Below, in pieces: positions 39,754-48,463 of a stretch of 64,000 bases of DNA. The notes beneath the pieces are model-generated. The model saw nothing but the letters and a program-made list of their open reading frames with translations, did not search any database and had not been told where the DNA came from. This DNA comes from Bradyrhizobium betae. GTDB taxonomy: Bacteria; Pseudomonadota; Alphaproteobacteria; Rhizobiales; Xanthobacteraceae. How positions within the stretch are numbered: the stretch's first letter is position 1; the number at the start of each line of letters is the position of its first letter. Both the position numbers and the translations under genes were made by a program. Location: contig NZ_CP044543.1 of NCBI RefSeq assembly GCF_008932115.1, positions 6,702,501-6,766,500 on the forward strand, in the 5' to 3' direction.

Positions 39754-40085
39754 TTCGGCCTGCATTATTTTTGGGCGCGCGGGTCCAGCGGCTAAATTTT
39801 GAGCTGGCTGCCCGAATTTCGTGAGAGTTTCCGCCCGGAAGTTTGCGGAAGCCTCCGTAATCCACTGAAAATACATCGACTTTCAGATCATCGCAGCTGG
39901 CACGCAACTTGTATGTTGCAGTGCGGCCAGCTTGTCGCAGGTGCCTGCTGAGCCAAGTCCCACAGCAACGAAGCTGATTGGACCGTTGGGTGGCGAAGCA
40001 GGCTTTGGGGCCAGCTGAGTTCCTCGCGGATCGTTCTTCATTCCGTCGATCCACCCAGGTGGCCGCAGGAGCTTCGTTACCGACC
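39754..40085 (+). promoter_or_regulatory. 332-bp nirA upstream region with regulatory candidates
   Basis: No gene is seen here. The space holds a sigma54-like element (39898-39913) and, downstream of it, a hairpin with a six-base AACGAA loop (39963-39976). About 110 further bases of leader precede nirA. The long leader fits antitermination by NasT, but no classical T-run terminator is visible. Confidence 0.5.
39898..39913 (+). promoter_or_regulatory. Sigma54-like -24/-12 promoter element of nirA
   Basis: TGGCACG-CAAC-TTGTA matches the consensus TGGCACG-N4-TTGCW except for one base in the -12 box. The spacing is exact. Nitrogen-regulated nitrite reductase genes are often NtrC/sigma54 dependent, so position and function agree. 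The start of transcription would be near 39924. Confidence 0.55.
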
Positions 40086-41864
40086 ATGAAAATCGATACG
40101 CTCTCAGTCGACTTTACCGACGAGCAGAAACGCTATCTCGAAGGTTTCACGACCGGTCTGCAGATCAGCAAGGTCGGTCGCGGTTTTGGCGGCGGCGGCA
40201 AGGCGAATGCCGAGCCTGTGGGTCCCGATGCCGTGCACATCAAGGCGCAGGACAAGGTCATCGCGTCGGGCAAGAAGCTTGCCGACCAGGAGAAATTCAA
40301 GCGCGACGAGCATCCCTTCGATGCCTATCCGCGGCTGCGCCAGCAGGCGGCCGACAACGCGCCGCCGAGCCCTGCGGACAATTTCCGCTGGCGCTATTAC
40401 GGCATCTTCTACGTCGCGCCGACGCAGGATTCCTACATGTGCCGGCTGCGTATTCCCAACGGCATCATGAAGCACTGGCAGCTGTCGGGCCTCGCCGATC
40501 TCGCCGATGAGCTCTGCGGTCCCTACAGCCACGCCACGACGCGATCCAATCTCCAGCTGCGCGAGATCCCGCCGAAGAACGCTGTTCTGCTGATCGAGGG
40601 CATCCAGGACCTCGGCCTGTGCTCGCGCGGCTCCGGCGCCGACAACATCCGCAACGTCACGGGAACGCCGACGGCCGGCATCGACCCGCAGGAGCTGATC
40701 GACACGCGCCCCTATGCGCGCGAGTGGCACTACCACATCCTCAACGAGCGCTCGCTCTACGGTCTGCCGCGCAAGTTCAACGTCGCCTTCGACGGCGCCG
40801 GCAAGATCGCGGTGCTGGAAGAAACCAACGACATCGCCTTCACCGCGTATGAGGTGAAGGACGGGTTCGGCGTCGAGCCCGGAATCTGGTTCCGCCTCGG
40901 ACTCGGCGGTATCACCGGCCACAAGGACTTTGCAAAATACTCCGGCATCATCGTCAAGCCGGAGCAGGCGACCGCCGTCGCTGATGCCATCGTGCGCGTG
41001 TTCATCGATCATGGCGATCGCACCAACCGCAACAAGGCGCGGCTGAAATATGTGCTCGACGCGATGGGCCATGACGGCTTCCTCAAGCTGGTCGAAGAGC
41101 GGCTGAAGACGCCGTTAACGCGCGTGCCGGAAGAGGCGTTTGCCCCACGGCCCGCGTCGAACCGCATGGCGCATATCGGCGTGCACAAGCAGAAGCAGGA
41201 CGGCCTGAACTGGATCGGCGTGTCGCTGACACTCGGCAAGATGACCTGCGACCAGATGCGGGGCCTCGCCAAGGTCGCGCGCGACCTCGGCGACGGCGAG
41301 ATCCGCCTGACCGTGTGGCAGAACCTGCTGATATCGGGCGTGCGCGACGAGAATGTCGAGCTCGCCATTGCCGCGATCAAGCAGATCGGACTCGCGGTCC
41401 ATGCCTCGCATATCCGCGCCGGCCTGATCGCCTGCACCGGCAATGCCGGCTGCCGTTTCGCGGCCTCCAATACCAAGCGCAATGCGGCCGAGATCGGCGA
41501 CTGGTGCGAGCCGCGCGTCGCCATGGACAAGCCGGTCAATATCCACGTCACCGGCTGCCACCATTCCTGCGCGCAGCACTACATCAGCGACATCGGCCTG
41601 ATCGGCGCGCGCGTGCCTGTGAACGACGAGGACACGGTCGAGGGCTATCACCTGTTCACCGGCGGCGGGTTCGGTCCGGCCGCCGACGTCGGGCAGGAGG
41701 TCTATCACGACCTCAAGGCCGAGGACGCCCCGAAGACGGTCGAGGGTCTGCTCAAGGCCTACATCGCCCACCGCGCTTCGCCCGACGAAAGCTTCCTCGC
41801 CTTTGCGCGCCGCCATGACGGCGAGACGCTGCGCAAGCTTGCCGATGCACAGGTGTCCGCATGA
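40086..41864 (+). CDS. nirA: Ferredoxin-type assimilatory nitrite reductase NirA
   Basis: This 592-residue siroheme/4Fe-4S protein reduces nitrite to ammonium with six electrons. The cluster ligands are visible as CTGNAGC (Cys450, Cys456) and CHHSC (Cys491, Cys495). Two nitrite/sulfite reductase half-domains are present (e.g. YMCRLRIPNG...HATTRSNLQLR). Sulfite reductases share the fold, but nasT-nasS directly upstream makes nitrite the likely substrate, and B. diazoefficiens has nirA with nasST. ATG 40086 begins the conserved region. The stop overlaps the flavoprotein gene (ATGA). Confidence 0.9.
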   Translation: MKIDTLSVDFTDEQKRYLEGFTTGLQISKVGRGFGGGGKANAEPVGPDAVHIKAQDKVIASGKKLADQEKFKRDEHPFDAYPRLRQQAADNAPPSPADNFRWRYYGIFYVAPTQDSYMCRLRIPNGIMKHWQLSGLADLADELCGPYSHATTRSNLQLREIPPKNAVLLIEGIQDLGLCSRGSGADNIRNVTGTPTAGIDPQELIDTRPYAREWHYHILNERSLYGLPRKFNVAFDGAGKIAVLEETNDIAFTAYEVKDGFGVEPGIWFRLGLGGITGHKDFAKYSGIIVKPEQATAVADAIVRVFIDHGDRTNRNKARLKYVLDAMGHDGFLKLVEERLKTPLTRVPEEAFAPRPASNRMAHIGVHKQKQDGLNWIGVSLTLGKMTCDQMRGLAKVARDLGDGEIRLTVWQNLLISGVRDENVELAIAAIKQIGLAVHASHIRAGLIACTGNAGCRFAASNTKRNAAEIGDWCEPRVAMDKPVNIHVTGCHHSCAQHYISDIGLIGARVPVNDEDTVEGYHLFTGGGFGPAADVGQEVYHDLKAEDAPKTVEGLLKAYIAHRASPDESFLAFARRHDGETLRKLADAQVSA

Positions 41865-43468
41865 ACCAGATCACGCCTCCGCCGAAACTCGACATCATTC
41901 CCGCCAGCGCGCCGTTCTCCGACGCGCAGCGGTCGTGGCTGAACGGCTTCTTTGCCGGGCTGCTGTCGCCTGACGTGGCGACGCCGCTGTCAGCGGAGCA
42001 GGGCGCCGCGGTCATGCAAGCCGGTGACGGCGACGACGGCGAAGCGCCGTGGCACGACCAGACCATGCCGATCGCCGATCGGATGAAGCTCGCCGAAGGC
42101 CGGCCCGTGCGTCGCAAGATGATGGCGGCGATGGCGCAGCAGGATTGCGGCCAGTGCGGCTACAATTGCAACGACTATTCGGATGCGATCGCCAGCCGCA
42201 GCGAAGCGCGGCTCAATCTCTGCGTTCCCGGCGGCAAGGAAACCGCGCGGATGCTGAAGTCGCTGTACGAGGAGCTGGACAAGGCGCCGGCGGCCAAAGC
42301 GCCCGACAAGGCGGATGCGGTGGCGGCACCCGCCGTGACCGTGACGATCGCCGAGCCCGGCCGCTCCCGTGACAATCCGGTTGCGGCGACCTTCCTGTCA
42401 CGGCGCCTGCTGAACAAAGGCGCCTCGGAGAAGGAAACCTATCACGTCGAGTTCGATCTCTCCGAGAGCAAGCTGGACTACGTCGTCGGTGACAGCTTTG
42501 GCGTGTTCGCGCGCAACGATGTCGGCCTCGTCGATCAGATCATCGCGCTGCTCGGTGCCTCCCATACCACCAAGGTCAACGGCAAGACGCTGCGCGAGGT
42601 GCTGACCGACGACGTCTCGCTGTCGCCGGCACCGGACTCCCTGTTCGAGCTGATCTCCTTCATCACCGGCGGTGCGCAGCGCGAGAAGGCGCGGGCGCTG
42701 GCGCAGGGCGAGGATCCCGATGGCGATGCCGCGACCCTCGACGTCATGGCGGCGCTGCAGAAGTTTTCCGGCACGCGGCCGCATCCCGAGGCCTTCGTCG
42801 AGGCGCTGGAGCCGCTCCAGCCGCGACTCTATTCCATCTCCTCCTCGCACAATGCAACGCCGGGCAAGCTGTCGCTGACGGTCGATTCCGTGCGCTATGT
42901 GATAGGCAAGCGCAAGCGCATCGGCGTCGCCTCGACCTTCCTCGGCGAACGCATCTCTGAGGGCGAGAAGCTCAAGGTCTATGTGCAGAAGGCGCACGGC
43001 TTCGGCCTGCCCGAGGATCCGAAGACGCCCGTCATCATGATCGGCCCGGGTACCGGCATCGCGCCGTTCCGCGCCTTCCTGCTCGACCGCAAGGCGACCG
43101 GTGCGCCCGGCAAGAACTGGCTGTTCTTCGGCCATCAGCGCAGCGATTGCGATTTCTTCTACCAGGAAGAGCTCAACGCGATGAAGATTTCGGGCCAATT
43201 GACGCGGCTGTCGCTGGCCTGGTCGCGCGACGGCGACAAGAAGTTCTACGTGCAGGACCGCATGCGCGAGGTCGGCCGTGAGCTGTGGACGTGGCTCGCC
43301 GCGGGCGCACATCTCTATATCTGCGGCGACGCCAAGCGCATGGCCAAGGACGTCGAGCGTGCGCTGGTCGATATCGTCGCCCAATTCGGCGCGCGCTCGA
43401 CCGACGAGGCCGTCAGTTTCGTCGCCGAGCTCAAGAAGACCGGCCGCTTCCAGGCCGACGTCTACTAA
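41861..43468 (+). CDS. CysJ-like flavoprotein with N-terminal iron-sulfur-like domain in place of flavodoxin
   Basis: This 535-residue protein carries the FAD-binding and NADPH-binding modules of sulfite reductase alpha subunits (RLYSISSSHN, MIGPGTGIAPFRAFL, GDAKRMAKDVERAL). It lacks the N-terminal FMN flavodoxin domain. Instead residues about 75-125 hold C-x2-C-x3-C-x17-C (Cys96, 99, 103, 121), like small 4Fe-4S domains of the PF04060 type. A likely job is to pass electrons from NADPH through FAD and the cluster to NirA; this is inferred from coupling to nirA. It is often annotated as sulfite reductase subunit alpha. Confidence 0.85.
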   Translation: MNQITPPPKLDIIPASAPFSDAQRSWLNGFFAGLLSPDVATPLSAEQGAAVMQAGDGDDGEAPWHDQTMPIADRMKLAEGRPVRRKMMAAMAQQDCGQCGYNCNDYSDAIASRSEARLNLCVPGGKETARMLKSLYEELDKAPAAKAPDKADAVAAPAVTVTIAEPGRSRDNPVAATFLSRRLLNKGASEKETYHVEFDLSESKLDYVVGDSFGVFARNDVGLVDQIIALLGASHTTKVNGKTLREVLTDDVSLSPAPDSLFELISFITGGAQREKARALAQGEDPDGDAATLDVMAALQKFSGTRPHPEAFVEALEPLQPRLYSISSSHNATPGKLSLTVDSVRYVIGKRKRIGVASTFLGERISEGEKLKVYVQKAHGFGLPEDPKTPVIMIGPGTGIAPFRAFLLDRKATGAPGKNWLFFGHQRSDCDFFYQEELNAMKISGQLTRLSLAWSRDGDKKFYVQDRMREVGRELWTWLAAGAHLYICGDAKRMAKDVERALVDIVAQFGARSTDEAVSFVAELKKTGRFQADVY

Positions 43469-43761
43469 GGCCCTGTGAGATCGCCTTGAATCGCCGGAGC
43501 GGAGCAATGCGCCGGCGGTGGCCGCCTACTGTGCATGGGGTTGTTTTCGGCTTTTTGAGTTGGATGACCCAAACAAGGCCCGAGTCGGTTCCAGTCGGCT
43601 CGGATTTTAACGAATAAGATTCTCGGAATTCAGAGGCGGGGAGAATTTGCTCCTGCGATCTGGCTCCTTCAGAGAACCCTCATCGCTATTTCCGCGACCG
43701 TCTTGCCCGCACCCCGGGTTGATCCTTCATATTCCCGCGAATGGGGCGTTGGAGATCGACC

Positions 43762-43914
43762 ATGCGCGAACTATCGGCGGAAGCCAGGCTGCACTTCTAC
43801 GCGCGCTCGCTCTCGCGCCGGACCGCGGCGAGCGTTCATCATGCCGCGCTCTACAGCGCGTTTGCGGTGATCGCGGCCATCGTGTTCGGCACGCTGTCGG
43901 TGCATCCGTTCTGA
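43762..43914 (+). CDS. Small membrane protein (50 aa)
   Basis: This 50-residue ORF is shorter than most gene-calling limits. It has a basic, amphipathic N-terminal half (RLHFYARSLSRRTAASVHH) and one C-terminal membrane helix ending LSVHPF. GGAG lies about 7 bases before ATG 43762. The 293-bp stretch before it holds no other gene that I can support. A palindromic repeat begins 4 bp after its stop. No family is recognised. Confidence 0.5.
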   Translation: MRELSAEARLHFYARSLSRRTAASVHHAALYSAFAVIAAIVFGTLSVHPF

Positions 43915-43917
43915 GTT

Positions 43918-43994
43918 GTCGTTCCGGGGCGGCGAAGCCGAACCCGGAACCTCGAGATTCCGGGTCTGATGCTTCGCATCATCCCGGAATGACG
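43918..43994. repeat. Palindromic intergenic repeat, type E
   Basis: GTCGTTCCGGGGC and the downstream CATCCCGGAATGACGG form outer arms. GAACCCGGAACCTCGAGATTCCGGGTC gives the inner hairpin (ACCCGGAA/TTCCGGGT). It lies between the 50-residue ORF and pxpA. Confidence 0.7.
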
Positions 43995-44001
43995 GCAAAC
44001 C

Positions 44002-44769
44002 TCACCCGCGCTTGAACGGCGCCACTTCGATCCCCGCATCCTTCAACGCCTGACGCAGGGTGCGCGCGATCTCGACGGCGCCTTGCGTGTCGCCGTGGAT
44101 GCAGACGGTATCCGTCCGCATCTTGATGACCTTGCCCGTCACCGACACCACCGCGCCGTCCTGCACCATGCGCACCACGCGGTCGGCAATCGCCTTGGCA
44201 TCGTGCAGCACCGCGCCGGGCTTCTTGCGCGAGACCAGGTTGCCGTCGTCCTCATAGGCGCGGTCGGCGAACACCTCGTGCACCATCGGCAGGTTGGCGT
44301 CTTCGCCGGCCTTCACCAGCTTCGAATTGGCGAGCACGACGAAAATGAGATTGGGGTCGACCGCCCTGATGCCGGCGGCGATCGCCTTGGCGGTCATGTC
44401 GTCTTCGCAGGCGACGTTGGACAGCGCGCCATGCGCCTTCACATGCGTCACCTTGTGCCCGGCCGCGGTCGCGATCGCCTGCAGCGCGCCGATCTGGTAG
44501 GCGACGAGGTTCTCGATCTCGGAGGCCTTCATGCCCATGATCGGATGCCGGCCGAAGCCGTGCAGGTCGCGGTAGCCGGGATGGGCGCCGACCGAGACGC
44601 CGCGCGCCTTCGCGAGCTCAACCGTCCGGCGCATGATGTCGGGATCGCCGGCATGGAAGCCGCAGGCCACGTTGACCGAGCTTGCAAGGTCGATCATGGC
44701 GGAGTCGTTGCCCATCTCCCACGCGCCAAAACCTTCGCCGAGGTCGCAGTTGAGATCGATCGTCTTCAT
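44002..44769 (-). CDS. pxpA: 5-oxoprolinase subunit A (LamB/YcsF family)
   Basis: PxpA acts with PxpB and PxpC to hydrolyse 5-oxoproline to glutamate using ATP. The 255-residue protein begins with the family signature [17 protein letters not shown] and continues with [23 protein letters not shown] and KAHGALSN, which carry metal-type His and Asp residues. GGAGAG precedes ATG 44769. It is the last gene of the pxpB-pxpC-pxpA operon, 32 bp after pxpC. Confidence 0.94.
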   Translation of the reverse strand: MKTIDLNCDLGEGFGAWEMGNDSAMIDLASSVNVACGFHAGDPDIMRRTVELAKARGVSVGAHPGYRDLHGFGRHPIMGMKASEIENLVAYQIGALQAIATAAGHKVTHVKAHGALSNVACEDDMTAKAIAAGIRAVDPNLIFVVLANSKLVKAGEDANLPMVHEVFADRAYEDDGNLVSRKKPGAVLHDAKAIADRVVRMVQDGAVVSVTGKVIKMRTDTVCIHGDTQGAVEIARTLRQALKDAGIEVAPFKRG

Positions 44770-44801
44770 GGGGTGCTCTCCGCCTTGGGTCGTCTTGTCG
44801 T

Positions 44802-45839
44802 TTACGGCTCCACCGCGACCTGCCAGGTCCCGGCATCCACGGCGCTCACAGCATCGCCCGCAACGTTCGCATCGCTGAGCGCCTCGATATTGAGTTCGAC
44901 GGTGTCGGACGAGCGCAGGCGATCGGGCAGGTCTTTGATGAGCCGCGTAAACTTGCGCGCCTCGTCCTGGGCCTCGGCCATCGTGACCTCTCGGAAGCGG
45001 AACGCCGTTCCCACCGAGGTCTGCGCAAGCCGGCCAACGTCGGCCGTGATCACGGTCGCGATCTTCGGGTAGCCGCCGGTGGTGCCGCGATCCATCATCA
45101 ATGCGATCGGCGAGCCGTCGCCGGGCACCTGGATGCTGCCGATCACGGTGCCGTCGGAGACGATGTTGTGGCCGTGCAGATGCTTGATCGCGGGGCCCTC
45201 GAGCCGGTAGCCCATACGGTCGGAGGTCGCCGAGATCTTCCACTCGCTGTCCAGGAACAGCGCCTTGTTGGCGTCGTCGAACTCGTCGTCCTGCGGTCCC
45301 AGCAGGACACGGATCGGGCCGCTCACCGGCTTCGGCAATTCGATACGCAACTCCGGCGCGCCGCTCGCGGCATCGACGGTGAATTCGTCGCCAGCCTGGA
45401 GCGGGCGCGGGTAGGGGCTGCCGAGACCGGCCCGGGCATTCACCGCAAGACTGCCGAACACGAGCTCGCCCTTGATGGCGCCTTCGATCGCAAGATAAGT
45501 GAACGCACCGCCACGGGCAAAGCCCAGCGTCAGCGTCTCGCCGTCCTTCAACGTCACCGATGTATCCATTGCCACCGGTTTCCCGGCGACGTCGGCATTG
45601 CGCGGCGCGCCCGCGATCGCAACGCGCACAGCGCCGTCACGGGCGGTGAAGGTGGCGCCGAACGGGCCGATCTCGACAGCGGCTGCGAACGGCTCGTTGC
45701 CGAGAAGCGTGTTCGCGGCCGCCAGCGACAGCCGGTCCATCGCGCCGCTGACCGTGAGGCCGTAGCGCTGCGCGCCGTGGCGGCCGCCGTCCTGGACGGA
45801 GCTTGCCGGCCCAATGGAGGCGACGACGAGCCGGCTCAT
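44802..45839 (-). CDS. pxpC: 5-oxoprolinase subunit C (KipA, biotin-dependent carboxyltransferase family)
   Basis: This 345-residue protein shows the family start [20 protein letters not shown] and the SGAMDRLSL and [18 protein letters not shown] motifs. It forms the catalytic complex with PxpB for ATP-dependent 5-oxoproline cleavage. Its start overlaps the pxpB stop by 4 bp (ATGA), so the subunits are translationally coupled. Confidence 0.93.
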   Translation of the reverse strand: MSRLVVASIGPASSVQDGGRHGAQRYGLTVSGAMDRLSLAAANTLLGNEPFAAAVEIGPFGATFTARDGAVRVAIAGAPRNADVAGKPVAMDTSVTLKDGETLTLGFARGGAFTYLAIEGAIKGELVFGSLAVNARAGLGSPYPRPLQAGDEFTVDAASGAPELRIELPKPVSGPIRVLLGPQDDEFDDANKALFLDSEWKISATSDRMGYRLEGPAIKHLHGHNIVSDGTVIGSIQVPGDGSPIALMMDRGTTGGYPKIATVITADVGRLAQTSVGTAFRFREVTMAEAQDEARKFTRLIKDLPDRLRSSDTVELNIEALSDANVAGDAVSAVDAGTWQVAVEP

Positions 45840-46567
45840 GCCATCACCTGCTCGGCGACGATCTCGCCGGCTTCGGCGGCGCGGTCGAGTTCCTCAAAGG
45901 TCTTGTGGTCGATGGCGAAAAACGTCACGCGATCACCGGGTTCGGTCAGGAAGGTCGGATTCCGGTGGAGCTGATAGGTCCGCACCGGCGTGCGGCCGAG
46001 CAGGTGCCAGCCGCTCGGCGCGGCCAGGCACTGGATCCCGGCCTGGATGCCGCCGATCGAGATCGTGCCGGCAGGCGTCAGCAACCGCGGCGACTGCCGC
46101 CGCGACATCTGCAGGGATTTGTCGAGGCCGCTGAGATAGGACCAGCCCGGCGTGAAGCCGATCATGGCAACCCGATAGTCGCCCCCGGCGTGGCGGGAGA
46201 TGATGTCCTCGGGCGTGGTGTTCAGCGCCTTGGCGACATCCTCCAGATCGATGCCGTGCTCGCCGCCATAGGCGACGGGAATGCGCCAGCGCCGCGCCTT
46301 GGTGGCCGGCGGCAACGGCTGGCTGGCGATCGGGAGGATCTTTTCGCAGAGCGCGTCGAAGCCGATCTTGCCGGGGTCGTAGTGCACCAGCAGCGAGCGA
46401 TAGGTCGGCACGGTCTCGGTGATACCGTCGATGGGGCTTGCCGCCAGCGCCTTGTCGAGCGCGAGCACGCGCTCGTTGGCGGCGTCGTCGATGGTGCGGC
46501 TGAACTCGACCGTGACGGCACTGTCGCCACTGGGCAGAAGGCGGGGCGGGGGAAGCGTCGCGGCCAT
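45836..46567 (-). CDS. pxpB: 5-oxoprolinase subunit B (KipI, allophanate hydrolase subunit 1 family)
   Basis: This 243-residue KipI-type protein has the conserved start LLPSGDSAVTVEF, YRSLLVHYDP and the signature GFTPGWSYLSGLD. It is the first gene of the pxpBCA operon. Upstream lies a structured divergent spacer shared with the RraA-family gene, with nested inverted repeats. Confidence 0.93.
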   Translation of the reverse strand: MAATLPPPRLLPSGDSAVTVEFSRTIDDAANERVLALDKALAASPIDGITETVPTYRSLLVHYDPGKIGFDALCEKILPIASQPLPPATKARRWRIPVAYGGEHGIDLEDVAKALNTTPEDIISRHAGGDYRVAMIGFTPGWSYLSGLDKSLQMSRRQSPRLLTPAGTISIGGIQAGIQCLAAPSGWHLLGRTPVRTYQLHRNPTFLTEPGDRVTFFAIDHKTFEELDRAAEAGEIVAEQVMA

Positions 46568-46666
46568 GAGTTGTCGAAATCGGGCTGCTGGAGAAACGCG
46601 GGCTCATCCTTGAGTTCCGCGCTGTCCTGCTTCGCGTAAATGCGCCCGCAAGTCCAATAAATTAAT

Positions 46667-46723
46667 GCAGGGGTCCGCGATAAAGCCTTGTTATCGCGTC
46701 GCATAACTGCGCTGCACCCCTGC
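46667..46723. promoter_or_regulatory. Nested inverted repeats between pxpB and the RraA-family gene
   Basis: Outer arms GCAGGGGT (46667) and ACCCCTGC (46716) and inner arms CGCGATAA (46676) and TTATCGCG (46691) are both perfect. GTTAT/ATAAC (46690-46707) offers an alternative pairing. The block lies in the 248-bp divergent spacer and could be a regulator site for either operon. Confidence 0.5.
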
Positions 46724-46815
46724 GTTTCCAGTACCGTCTTGGCCCTTGACGGCAAGCGCCCGGCTCGCAAGATGCGCGGCGTTCTTTCCCGCCCATCCGG
46801 AGCTCGTTTTCGTCC

Positions 46816-47514
46816 ATGTCGCTGTCCCCCGAAGCCCGCAAGACCCTCGCCGGCATCACCACTGCCACCATCACCACGGTCCTGCTGAAGAAGGGCCTGC
46901 GCAACGTCTGGATGCGCGGTGCGCGTCCGCTGCGCCCGGGCCTGCCGCGCCTGGTGGGACCGGCCTTCACGCTGCGCTTCGTGCCGGCCCGCGAGGATCT
47001 GGCGACCCCGGAATCCTGGTCGTCGCCGATCTCGACCCGCACCGCGATCGAGGCGATGCCCGAGGGATGCATCGCCGTGGTCGACGCCATGGGCATCACC
47101 GACGCCGGCATCTTCGGCGACATCCTCTGTGCCCGCATGATGAAGCGCGGCGTGACCGCGCTCGTCACCGATGGCGTGGTGCGTGACGTCGAGGGCGTGC
47201 TTGGGACCAACCTTCCGGTGTGGTGCGACGGCTATGCCGCGCCGCCCTCCGTCGCGGGCCTCACCTTTGTCGGCTGGGGCGAGCCGATCGGCTGCGGCGG
47301 CGTCGCGGTGTTCCCGAACGACGTCGTGGTCGCCGACCAGGACGGCTGCGTGCTGATCCCGCAGGCGATGCTCGACCACGTGCTCAACGAGGGCGTCGAG
47401 CAGGAACGGATGGAAGCCTGGATCGTCAACGAGGTGAACAACGGCGCGGCGCTGCCGGGCCTCTATCCCATGAACGCCGAGACCAAGGCGCGCTACGCCG
47501 CCAGCAAGAAGTAA
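46816..47514 (+). CDS. RraA family protein (HMG/oxaloacetate aldolase-like)
   Basis: This 232-residue protein belongs to the RraA / 4-hydroxy-4-methyl-2-oxoglutarate aldolase family. Motifs seen are GPAFTLRFVPAREDL, VVDAMGITDAGIFGDILC (with the metal-ligand Asp region) and LVTDGVVRDVEGV. The divergent position beside 5-oxoproline genes suggests catabolism of an oxo-acid, but the substrate is not known. It is followed 25 bp later by a cupin gene, probably in one operon. Confidence 0.85.
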   Translation: MSLSPEARKTLAGITTATITTVLLKKGLRNVWMRGARPLRPGLPRLVGPAFTLRFVPAREDLATPESWSSPISTRTAIEAMPEGCIAVVDAMGITDAGIFGDILCARMMKRGVTALVTDGVVRDVEGVLGTNLPVWCDGYAAPPSVAGLTFVGWGEPIGCGGVAVFPNDVVVADQDGCVLIPQAMLDHVLNEGVEQERMEAWIVNEVNNGAALPGLYPMNAETKARYAASKK

Positions 47515-47539
47515 CCAGAACAGAAGCGAGGACGACCCC

Positions 47540-47944
47540 ATGGAGATCACTGTCGCAGGCACGCGGCCGACCCGCCGCGCGCCCAAGGACCACTTCACCG
47601 GCACCGTGTTGCAGGACCCCGTGATCATGGCGCCCGCGCCGGCGCGGCTGAACTGCTCGCGAGTCACTTTCGAACCGGGCGCACGCACCAATTGGCACCA
47701 TCATCCGCTCGGGCAGACGCTCTACGTCATTTCAGGCGTGGGTCGCGTCCAGACCAAGGGCGGTCCGGTGAAGGAAATCCGGCCCGGCGATACCGTCTGG
47801 ATTCCACCGGGGGAACTGCACTGGCACGGCGCGACGCCTGACAACAGCATGTGCCACATCGCCATGCAGGAAGCGCTCGACGGCGTGTTCTCGACCTGGC
47901 TGGAGCCGGTTACGGATGCGGAGTATGGCGCGCCGCTGGGCTAG
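47540..47944 (+). CDS. Cupin-domain protein
   Basis: This 134-residue single-domain cupin has motif 1, TNWHHHPLGQTLYVISGVG, with the histidines and glutamine-type positions for metal binding, and motif 2, PGDTVWIPPGELHWHGA. It lies 25 bp after the RraA-family gene. Small cupins of this type can be isomerases, dioxygenases or sensors; the RraA partner suggests a metabolic role. GAGGACG precedes ATG 47540. Confidence 0.88.
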   Translation: MEITVAGTRPTRRAPKDHFTGTVLQDPVIMAPAPARLNCSRVTFEPGARTNWHHHPLGQTLYVISGVGRVQTKGGPVKEIRPGDTVWIPPGELHWHGATPDNSMCHIAMQEALDGVFSTWLEPVTDAEYGAPLG

Positions 47945-47945
47945 C

Positions 47946-48004
47946 TCTCGTGCCCCGGATGCAATGCAGCGCGTAAGCGGTGCATTGCTGATCCGGGGCC
48001 GAGA
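47946..48004. repeat. Palindromic intergenic repeat, type F
   Basis: TCTCGTGCCCCGGATGCAAT and ATTGCTGATCCGGGGCCGAGA-type arms form an imperfect hairpin that fills the gap between the cupin gene and its convergent neighbour. It may serve both as a terminator. Confidence 0.65.
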
Positions 48005-48005
48005 T

Positions 48006-48356
48006 CTACTGCCGCTCCGCCGTCCATGTGCCCGTGCACATGGTGCCGCGCCAGGTGCCGGAGCCGGACGTGCCGCTCAGCCGGCCGAACCCGACCGCGC
48101 GCTTGATGCCGGTGCTCAGGGTGACATTGATGCTGCCGGCATCGGCCACCCGGCCCGACGCTGTCACCATGGCGCTGCTCGAGGCGATCTGACCGTTGTT
48201 GATGCCGATCGAGACAGTCGCGCCGTTGCCGCAGGTCTCGCTCGACGACGAGATCCGGACATTCCATGCGCCGTCGAACGTGCTGGCGCTCGCCTGCGCG
48301 GCCGGTAATGCGATGGCGACGATGGTGGCGAAAAGGCACTTGCGAAAGCCGTTCAT
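48006..48356 (-). CDS. Small secreted protein of unknown function
   Basis: This 116-residue protein has a signal peptide (cut near ASAS) and a mature beta-rich domain with three short repeats of Gly/Ser-rich strands (FDGAWNVRIS, GFGRLSGTSGSGTWRG) and three cysteines. The pattern W.V....C..G....V.I..G.I resembles small secreted domains of alphaproteobacteria, but no family is named. ATG 48356 has AGGGG upstream. It is convergent with the cupin gene. Confidence 0.6.
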   Translation of the reverse strand: MNGFRKCLFATIVAIALPAAQASASTFDGAWNVRISSSSETCGNGATVSIGINNGQIASSSAMVTASGRVADAGSINVTLSTGIKRAVGFGRLSGTSGSGTWRGTMCTGTWTAERQ

Positions 48357-48463
48357 GGCACGCCCCTTTGGTTGAGCCTGCGGAGATCGTGCCATCGGCG
48401 AGGGGCGGGCGATGTGAGAGGTGTCACGCCCCAGGAGGGCTCTGTGACGTAGCGCACCTTGGG

